A DNA stretch of 8,314 bases from an uncultured Bacilli bacterium (lineage in GTDB: Bacteria; Bacillota_I; Bacilli_A; ML615J-28; CAG-698), in NCBI GenBank assembly GCA_947624315.1, contig CANQJU010000040.1, positions 1 through 8,314 on the forward strand, given 5' to 3'. Within the stretch, counting starts at the first letter, position 1; each line of letters begins with the position of its first letter. The notes under the pieces were generated by a model. The model was not told the origin of the DNA. It saw nothing but the letters and a program-made list of their open reading frames with translations, and searched no databases. Positions 1-5,019 of the stretch are shown one piece after another. The position numbers were made by a program, and so were the translations under genes.

Positions 1-276
1 CTTATGGAGAATCATCGGAGTATTTGATGATCCTAGTTCAACAGAAAGTGGCTCGTTGGTTAAATAAACAGGCTCACCAGGTCCCAAACCAGCTGTTTCT
101 TCATATACTTGAATGGAAGCCATATCATCACGCAATTCAATGACTTCACCAATTAATTTTTTATATCCAACACGAACAACATCATACATTTGCACATCCT
201 TCATTCCTTTAGCCACAATTAAAGGACCGGCAACTTTTGATATTATTCCAGATTGATTATTCATATTAGGATTCAT
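1..276 (-). CDS. ntpA: V-type ATP synthase catalytic subunit A, N-terminal fragment (runs off left edge)
   Basis: This is the start of the catalytic, nucleotide-binding A subunit of the V1 head; only 92 codons are in the window. The start at 274-276 follows AAAGGA with a 7-base spacer; a second in-frame ATG at 262-264 lacks such a site. Residues from about 8 match the N-terminal beta-barrel of the family: GIISKVAGPLIVAKG, then YDVVRVG, LIGEVIEL, and VYEETAGLGPGEPVY followed by EPLSVELG. The Walker A motif and the rest of the usual roughly 590 residues lie outside. It is the seventh gene of the operon, 17 bases after ntpG, in the position expected from E. hirae. The last ten or so codons (bases 1-33) do not resemble the family, which normally continues GPGxxxSIYDGIQRP; see findings. 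The family call is very secure. Confidence 0.93.
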   Translation of the reverse strand, partial: MNPNMNNQSGIISKVAGPLIVAKGMKDVQMYDVVRVGYKKLIGEVIELRDDMASIQVYEETAGLGPGEPVYLTNEPLSVELGSSNTPMILHK

Positions 277-283
277 ATTCTTA

Positions 284-289
284 TCCTTT
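284..289 (-). promoter_or_regulatory. Ribosome binding site of ntpA
   Basis: AAAGGA on the minus strand lies 7 bases before the ATG at 274-276. It decides this start over the in-frame ATG four codons downstream. Confidence 0.7.
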
Positions 290-293
290 CTTT

Positions 294-608
294 TTAAAAA
301 ATATCAATTCCAATAGCTTTTTCAACATTATCCTTAATTTTCTTTAAACCCACATTACTACTTTTTCCATTCATTGGTAAAGGCAATAAAATAGGATATG
401 TTTGATAAGAATATTTTTCTAAAACATTAGGAATTTTACTATACATTTCTTCATCAATATAAATTATCTTACATCCTGATTTATATAAATCATAAATAAT
501 TTTATCTAATTCTTCAACTTGAGCAACATATGTTTTAATACCAATAGCATTAAACAAAACCACGGAATCATTATTTCCTATTGCGGCAACACTTATTTTT
601 TCATCCAT
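294..608 (-). CDS. ntpG: V-type ATP synthase subunit F (NtpG in E. hirae naming), central stalk
   Basis: This small soluble subunit sits with subunit D in the rotating central stalk of V1. From the chosen start it has 104 residues, the usual family length of about 100-110. It begins MDEKISVAAIGNNDSVVLF, the first strand and loop of the Rossmann-like fold. KIIYIDEEMYSKIP matches the family pattern where a strand ending in xxxTE or xxDE precedes a helix, and TYPILLPLP matches the usual P-x-I-x-x-I-P segment. It ends in a helix, KIKDNVEKAIGIDIF. An upstream in-frame ATG at 627-629 would overlap ntpC and has no ribosome site. The ATG at 606-608 has AGAGG 7 bases before it, so I take that one. It lies 11 bases after ntpC and 17 before ntpA. 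Symbols differ between species: this is subunit F in Thermus but ntpG in E. hirae. Confidence 0.9.
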   Translation of the reverse strand: MDEKISVAAIGNNDSVVLFNAIGIKTYVAQVEELDKIIYDLYKSGCKIIYIDEEMYSKIPNVLEKYSYQTYPILLPLPMNGKSSNVGLKKIKDNVEKAIGIDIF

Positions 609-615
609 ATTGATA

Positions 616-620
616 CCTCT
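616..620 (-). promoter_or_regulatory. Ribosome binding site deciding the ntpG start
   Basis: AGAGG on the minus strand is 7 bases upstream of the ATG at 606-608 and touches the ntpC stop codon (620-622). It makes that ATG the likely start rather than the one seven codons upstream, which lies inside the end of ntpC. Confidence 0.65.
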
Positions 621-1558
621 TAATACCATAATAATTCATTTACAGCTATTTTAGGATTAGCATATACTAAACGAATATTATTGATTTCACTCTTTTTAGC
701 TAAATAATAATATAATAAAGGTCCAATATTAAAAGCATCATTACTATTTTCTTTAACAATCTCTAAAACAAATTGATTTAAATCACTTTCAAGATTAGAA
801 ACACTGCGATTAACAAAATATTTTTTAAATATTTTAGTTAATTTTTCTTGATAAAAACCTTTAATTTCTTTTAAAAAGGTATTTTCATCTACTAAATATA
901 ATTGTTCTAATTTAGATGATATAATAGTTCCATTACTAATTATCATCTTTTTAAATTCATCTTGATTCCAATTTAAAAGCTTACATCTAATAAGAGTAAG
1001 TAAATTAGTAATATCGATTAAAGCTTTATAGTATGTCAATAAAATTGTATTACCTTTAACTAAATCAACAGCATATTCATAAAACATTTTATCAACCATA
1101 ATACTTAAATCTTTACTACTTAAACCCTTAACCAAATTATCTAAATCTTTAAATAACTTAATTTCTTTTTTAGTTAATTCACTATAATCTTTATCAAGAA
1201 TAATCTTTTTTATTTGTTCAATAGAAAAACTACCTAAATTAGATAAAATATTATCATAGTTAATTCCAAATAATAAATGCTTATACAATATTTTCACATT
1301 CAAACAATCTTGATCTAAATAGAATAAATCACTATAGTCTTTATTAGGAGTTATGGAGTCTATTGTTTTTTTAATCTTTGACATTTCTTCATAAATAACT
1401 TCTTCGAATGTCAAACAATTACTAGAACCATAATCCATTTCTAATAATGCTTTAACAAAATCATCTTTACTAACCTTTGTTAAGCGCATTATTTTTTCGC
1501 GATTTATCAATTTATTTTCTAAAGACTTAACAATACCATTAGAATAAGGATAATTCAT
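620..1558 (-). CDS. ntpC: V-type ATP synthase subunit C (d-type socket of the c-ring)
   Basis: The product (312 residues) is the funnel-shaped subunit, homologous to V-ATPase subunit d, that sits on the NtpK ring and receives the central stalk. The family is poorly conserved, but both ends are recognisable. The N-terminus YPYSNGIVKSLENKLINRE, then LTKVSKDDFVKALLEMDYG, matches the usual YAYANARVRALEx(K/R)L and LLxTDYG pattern. The C-terminal PLLYYYLAKKSEINNIRLVY matches the usual xxYLLxKExEIxNIRxIxxGK helix. The last 15 residues are less typical and lack the usual GK. It is predicted almost wholly helical, with no membrane segment or signal peptide. It is slightly short for the family (usually about 325-350). 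The ATG at 1556-1558 has AGGAG 6 bases upstream, overlapping the end of ntpE. It lies between ntpE (9-base gap) and ntpG, the standard position. Confidence 0.9.
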   Translation of the reverse strand: MNYPYSNGIVKSLENKLINREKIMRLTKVSKDDFVKALLEMDYGSSNCLTFEEVIYEEMSKIKKTIDSITPNKDYSDLFYLDQDCLNVKILYKHLLFGINYDNILSNLGSFSIEQIKKIILDKDYSELTKKEIKLFKDLDNLVKGLSSKDLSIMVDKMFYEYAVDLVKGNTILLTYYKALIDITNLLTLIRCKLLNWNQDEFKKMIISNGTIISSKLEQLYLVDENTFLKEIKGFYQEKLTKIFKKYFVNRSVSNLESDLNQFVLEIVKENSNDAFNIGPLLYYYLAKKSEINNIRLVYANPKIAVNELLWY

Positions 1559-1567
1559 TACTAACTC

Positions 1568-2173
1568 CTACCCTTCAAATAAAATATTAGACAAGTCTTT
1601 TTCGATATCATTTATCATATCTTTTAGTACTGTTTCATAAGAATAATCAATATCAAAATAATCACTTACAACTATAAAGCCACCAGGAATATTAACTGAT
1701 TCATTAGATAAAGTCAAATTATAATTTGAACCCAATAAATTATTCAATTTATCCAATGTTTTACCATTAGAAGAAAACATTGATAAATATCTTTTTTGTT
1801 CTTTGGAAGAAACTTTAATTGTTTCTTTTCCGGTTAACTTGGCTTCTTTTATTTGTTTAACAACATATTTTTGTAACTCTTGATCATTAAAATCTTGCAT
1901 TCTTGTCAATGTCTTTAAGAAAGCCTCTTGAATTAATTTTTTTCTATTTTTTAATAACAATTGATTGTTCTCTTGAAGAAGTTCATTTTTTTTCATCTTT
2001 AACAAGTTATTTGCTTCAACATTAGCTTCATCAATCATTTTACTAGCAAGAAGATTACTTCTTTCTTCGACTTCTTTTTGAAGATTCAAGGCTTTTTCTT
2101 CACCCAATCTTTTTATCTCTTTAGCATCTTCAAGGGCTTTTTCTTCTATTTTTTCATAAATAGTTTTAGCCAT
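1568..2173 (-). CDS. ntpE: V-type ATP synthase subunit E (peripheral stalk)
   Basis: This subunit pairs with NtpF in a long coiled coil that joins the catalytic head to the membrane subunit I and stops the head from turning. It has 201 residues, normal for the family. Residues 1 to about 90 are charged and helical with regular Glu/Lys/Leu spacing (YEKIEEKALEDAKEIKRLGE), as in the coiled-coil half. From about 95 it becomes the mixed globular domain that binds subunit B. IPGGFIVVS near residues 162-170 is the conserved GG-x-(I/V)-(V/L) strand, followed by the IDYSYETVL turn (family DN(T/S)(F/Y)ExRL) and a final helix ending in NILFEG, the common family C-terminus. The ATG has GGGAG 7 bases upstream. 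It follows ntpK by 14 bases. Confidence 0.93.
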   Translation of the reverse strand: MAKTIYEKIEEKALEDAKEIKRLGEEKALNLQKEVEERSNLLASKMIDEANVEANNLLKMKKNELLQENNQLLLKNRKKLIQEAFLKTLTRMQDFNDQELQKYVVKQIKEAKLTGKETIKVSSKEQKRYLSMFSSNGKTLDKLNNLLGSNYNLTLSNESVNIPGGFIVVSDYFDIDYSYETVLKDMINDIEKDLSNILFEG

Positions 2174-2187
2174 TATTTTTCTCCCAA

Positions 2188-2664
2188 TTATGCAACTGGT
2201 AATCCAAATATTAAAAGAATAGAAACAATTAATGAAAGAATTGCATATGTTTCTACTAATACTGACATAGTAATACCTTTACCTGATGATTCAGGTTGTT
2301 TTGCAGTCATCATAATAGCACTTGTAGCTACTTTAGCTTGGAAATAAGCTGAAATTAAACCATTAATAGCAATTGGCATACATGCACCAAAGAAAGCCCA
2401 ACCTGCACCTGTTGATAATTCAACAGCATTTCCACCTAATAAACCTAATTGAATCATAACAAGGACTGCAACTAAGAATCCATATAATCCTTGAGTACCA
2501 GGTAAAATTTGTAATACTAATAACTTACCAAACAACTCAGGTTGTTCTGAAGTTACACCTGCAGCTGCTTTACCACACATTTGTACACCTAAAATTGATC
2601 CGATACCTGCTAAAATAGCAGCTAAGCCTGCGCCGATAACGGCAATAATTGTTCCTGTTGTCAT
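2188..2664 (-). CDS. ntpK: V-type ATP synthase subunit K (c-ring proteolipid), predicted sodium-binding
   Basis: This membrane proteolipid forms the rotor ring that carries ions. Its 158 residues form a duplicated hairpin of four membrane helices, the same size as E. hirae NtpK (156). By alignment, the residues that bind sodium in E. hirae (L61, T64, Q65, Q110, E139) are all present here as L54, T57 and Q58 (in ILPGTQGLYGF), Q109 (in SAYFQAKVA) and E138 (in LVETYAIL). As in other V-type K subunits, only the second hairpin carries the acidic residue, giving one ion site per four helices. It is preceded by the canonical ribosome site AAAGGAGA, located in the last codons of ntpI, with only 3 bases between the genes. 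Sodium coupling is inferred from conserved ligands; proton use cannot be excluded from sequence. Confidence 0.96.
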   Translation of the reverse strand: MTTGTIIAVIGAGLAAILAGIGSILGVQMCGKAAAGVTSEQPELFGKLLVLQILPGTQGLYGFLVAVLVMIQLGLLGGNAVELSTGAGWAFFGACMPIAINGLISAYFQAKVATSAIMMTAKQPESSGKGITMSVLVETYAILSLIVSILLIFGLPVA

Positions 2665-2667
2665 AAA

Positions 2668-4542
2668 TTAAATCTCCTTTTGTTCATCTTTAATAACATT
2701 AATATATTTTGACTGAATAGTGAGAGGTCGAAAATCAACTCCTCCACCCTCGAAAAACTTTCCAAAGAATTCAATATATTGTAATCGACTATCATGAACA
2801 TAAGCCGATAACAAACCTAAAACCAAATTAAATACATGTCCAACAATATAAATTAGAATAGAAAACAATGTTCCGAATACTCCACCTTGAACCATTGAAG
2901 CGAGTTGATTCATAACCATAGCTACTGAAGCACTAGATAAGGCCAAAGCCATAATACGAGAATATGATAATAAATCACTCATATAACTAGTAATATCATA
3001 TAAGCCTAATACTCCAAATGCAAATTTACCAATTACTCCTTTTTTCTTTCTTCCGTGGAATAAAATAATTAAAGCCACACCAACTATAGCTGATACAATA
3101 CCAACAAATTGCAATGATTTAATAAAGAACATCGCAATTCCACAAAGTATTAATATCCAACTCAATTGGTCTGATAAAATATCCAAATATTGTTTATCTT
3201 TAAAATTACTAATAGCTTTAATAATAAGCCCGGTAATAATATGTGCTCCACCTATTGCGACAGACACAATTAACATCATTATTGGTTCTTCCATTGGTGA
3301 GAACCAAAACCAAACCCCAGGAATGGTAAATCCGAAATAACTTCCAAACAGAATTCCCCAAATAATAGTTGTTATGGATGAGTATAAAATAATATTATAC
3401 AAATTAGCAGCTTTTCCCACTGGTTTTAAAAGTTTCTTTAAAACGATAACTCCTATCATCATTAACAAACCATATCCAGCATCGGCCATCATCATTCCAA
3501 ACAATATCCAATACCAAATAGCCATGGCTGGATTAGGGTCTATTTCATCACTTTGAGGTTTAGAAAACATATCAGTTATAGATTCAAATGGAGTAATGAA
3601 TCTCTTGTTTTTAGTGAATGTTGGGACAACATCATCACTAGAAGGATCTGTTAGTTCTAAATCATAAATATCCGTAGCCTTTTGAATCGACTTTTCAAAT
3701 CTTTCTACGCGGTCACTACGAACCCAACCTTCAATATAGATAGTTTCATCAGTCCTTTGATATTTAACTTCTTTAATAACTTTATCATTTAAATATTGAT
3801 CATTTAATATTTGCACATCAGTAATTGATTTAGAATATTCTAATAATTTATCTTGATTCTCTTTTATTATTAAATTGTTATCTTCTAACTTTTTGTTTAA
3901 ATCATCGAGATAATCTTTTATATATTTATCAGTTTGAGGAAATGTTGCTTCACTATAATTAAAACTACGAAGGCGTTCAATTATTTCCGAATCTTCTTCA
4001 TAATAATTAATGAAATAAATAGCAAATCCCATTTTTGATTTATCGTAAATATGATAAATATTATTATATTCTTCCATCAAGCGTGTAAAGGCTTCAATAT
4101 ATCTACTTTCTAAATATCCACAATGCATAACAGCCATTTTGGAAAGTGAAAGTTCACAAGGCTTTACCTCTAAAGATTTCCAAGGCAATAAAGATTTTAT
4201 TTCTTCTTGTAAACTCTTATTATCATTAGTCAAATTGTTAATTGTAACTTCAGCTTCTTCAACTTCATCAACTAATTTAAGAGACTCTTCTTTTTTATTA
4301 ATAAAATCATTATATTCAACTACATTATAATCACCAAATAAAGGTTTTTTTTCACGATACTTAGTGAGTAACTTTAAGGATTGATTAGTACGATTAAGCA
4401 TATTATCCTCTTGGGTTGTTGAAGGGGAATCATCGCTTGTTGAAGTGATCATCAATTCACCATAGCGTTGTAAAGACTTTAATAGTTTTTCCTTATCTTC
4501 CTTCAAGACAACCAAATGGGCCTTTTTCATAGGAACAATCAT
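2668..4542 (-). CDS. ntpI: V-type ATP synthase subunit I (a-type membrane stator)
   Basis: This stator subunit forms the two ion half-channels next to the K ring and anchors the peripheral stalks. It has 624 residues (E. hirae NtpI is about 660). Residues 1 to about 330 are soluble, with two coiled-coil stretches near 80-120 and 210-260 that give the hairpin arm. From about 340 there are seven or eight membrane segments with family motifs: FGMMMADAGYG, LFGSYFGF, GAHIITGLI, and SYSRIMALALSS (Arg about 529). Near the end is HDSRLQYIEFFGKFFEGGG (Arg about 586). The two arginines are 57 residues apart, nearly as in E. hirae (R573 and R629), where they face the ring glutamate. The start codon overlaps the ntpF stop as ATGA, with AAGGTG just upstream, so translation is probably coupled. 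N-terminal MIVPMKKAHLVVLK is typical of the family. Confidence 0.96.
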   Translation of the reverse strand: MIVPMKKAHLVVLKEDKEKLLKSLQRYGELMITSTSDDSPSTTQEDNMLNRTNQSLKLLTKYREKKPLFGDYNVVEYNDFINKKEESLKLVDEVEEAEVTINNLTNDNKSLQEEIKSLLPWKSLEVKPCELSLSKMAVMHCGYLESRYIEAFTRLMEEYNNIYHIYDKSKMGFAIYFINYYEEDSEIIERLRSFNYSEATFPQTDKYIKDYLDDLNKKLEDNNLIIKENQDKLLEYSKSITDVQILNDQYLNDKVIKEVKYQRTDETIYIEGWVRSDRVERFEKSIQKATDIYDLELTDPSSDDVVPTFTKNKRFITPFESITDMFSKPQSDEIDPNPAMAIWYWILFGMMMADAGYGLLMMIGVIVLKKLLKPVGKAANLYNIILYSSITTIIWGILFGSYFGFTIPGVWFWFSPMEEPIMMLIVSVAIGGAHIITGLIIKAISNFKDKQYLDILSDQLSWILILCGIAMFFIKSLQFVGIVSAIVGVALIILFHGRKKKGVIGKFAFGVLGLYDITSYMSDLLSYSRIMALALSSASVAMVMNQLASMVQGGVFGTLFSILIYIVGHVFNLVLGLLSAYVHDSRLQYIEFFGKFFEGGGVDFRPLTIQSKYINVIKDEQKEI

Positions 4543-4847
4543 ATATTAATCACCTTATCAATAATATAGTCAACAGCTTTTGACATTTTTGATGTGGCTT
4601 TTTTTCTATCCAATTCATTAGCTTCTAATTGCTGTTTTTCAAGTTCTTTCTCAACTTGTTTAAGAGTTAAGTCAGCTTTTTGCTTAATACTTTTTACTTC
4701 TTCCTTGGCTTTATTTAAAATGTTTGTTTCAAGGATTTGATTTTCTTCATTTGTTTTTTGCATTAATGCTTCAACATCTTTTTTAGCATTCTCCCTGATC
4801 TTTTCAGCATTTTTTTCAGAGTTTTGGATAGACTCCAATATAGGCAT
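4539..4847 (-). CDS. ntpF: V-type ATP synthase peripheral-stalk subunit G/H (NtpF in E. hirae naming)
   Basis: This 102-residue protein is almost wholly charged coiled coil (Lys and Glu rich, with runs such as KNAEKIRENAKKDVEALM and KQVEKELEKQQLEANELD), with no membrane segment. It starts MPILESIQNSEKNAEKI, like archaeal AhaH and bacterial V-type subunit G/H, and ends in a short hydrophobic helix AVDYIIDKVINI. The length and first position in the operon, directly before ntpI, match E. hirae ntpF and its homologues, which pair with subunit E in the peripheral stalk. Coiled coils match many proteins by chance, so the call rests largely on gene order plus the N-terminal pattern. The start has a very strong ribosome site, and the stop TGA overlaps the ntpI start. 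That TGA serves as a stop here argues against a TGA=Trp genetic code. Confidence 0.88.
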   Translation of the reverse strand: MPILESIQNSEKNAEKIRENAKKDVEALMQKTNEENQILETNILNKAKEEVKSIKQKADLTLKQVEKELEKQQLEANELDRKKATSKMSKAVDYIIDKVINI

Positions 4848-4850
4848 AAA

Positions 4851-4862
4851 ATCACCACCTTA
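4851..4862 (-). promoter_or_regulatory. Strong ribosome binding site of ntpF
   Basis: TAAGGTGGTGAT on the minus strand matches the 12-base complement of the 16S 3' end (TAAGGAGGTGAT) at 11 of 12 positions, four bases before the ATG at 4845-4847. It begins only a few bases after the predicted transcription start. Confidence 0.75.
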
Positions 4863-4871
4863 ACATTCATT

Positions 4872-4900
4872 ATTATACCAAAGAATAGCCTTTTTTTCAA
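4872..4900 (-). promoter_or_regulatory. Sigma-A type promoter of the V-ATPase operon
   Basis: On the minus strand, TTGAAA (plus-strand 4895-4900) and TATAAT (4872-4877) are separated by exactly 17 bases, and the -10 box is preceded by TGG, giving an extended -10 (TGnTATAAT). Transcription should start near 4865, leaving a leader of about 18 bases before ntpF. No operator repeat or riboswitch is visible, and the leader is too short for one. The promoter lies downstream of the terminator of the preceding gene, so the operon appears to be its own transcription unit. Confidence 0.85.
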
Positions 4901-4934
4901 GACATATTTTCATTAGTGAATTTTGTCTCTTATT

Positions 4935-4969
4935 AAAAAGAAAAGAGTTGATTTTTACATCAACTCTTT
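4935..4969 (-). terminator. Intrinsic terminator after the surface-protein gene
   Basis: A perfect 11-base inverted repeat (4942-4952 and 4959-4969) with a 6-base loop is followed on the minus strand by TCTTTTT. The stem reads AAAGAGTTGAT paired with ATCAACTCTTT. The T-run lies only on the minus strand side, so it ends transcripts coming from the gene at right, 51 bases after its stop codon. Confidence 0.88.
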
Positions 4970-5019
4970 AAGAAGTGTATTATATAATCGCTTTAGGCAT
5001 ACCCAAAGTAATTATCCGA

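Noticed and set aside
609..629. Upstream start for ntpG giving seven extra residues
   Set aside because: No ribosome site precedes it and it would overlap ntpC. The downstream ATG has AGAGG at 7 bases and gives the normal family N-terminus.
2078..2347. Plus-strand frame opposite ntpE and ntpK
   Set aside because: Antisense shadow of two well-conserved ATPase genes, with low-complexity Phe-rich sequence from their Lys-rich codons.
4539..4542. Mycoplasma-type genetic code (TGA as Trp)
   Set aside because: TGA ends ntpF at a classic ATGA overlap and tryptophans in ntpI, ntpK and the surface protein use TGG.
4848..5019. A small gene or regulatory RNA in the only long gap
   Set aside because: The gap is explained by a terminator and a promoter. 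The remaining bases show no ribosome site with a plausible frame and no RNA family signature. A plus-strand frame at 4923-5150 runs through the terminator and the surface-gene 3' end and looks like chance.
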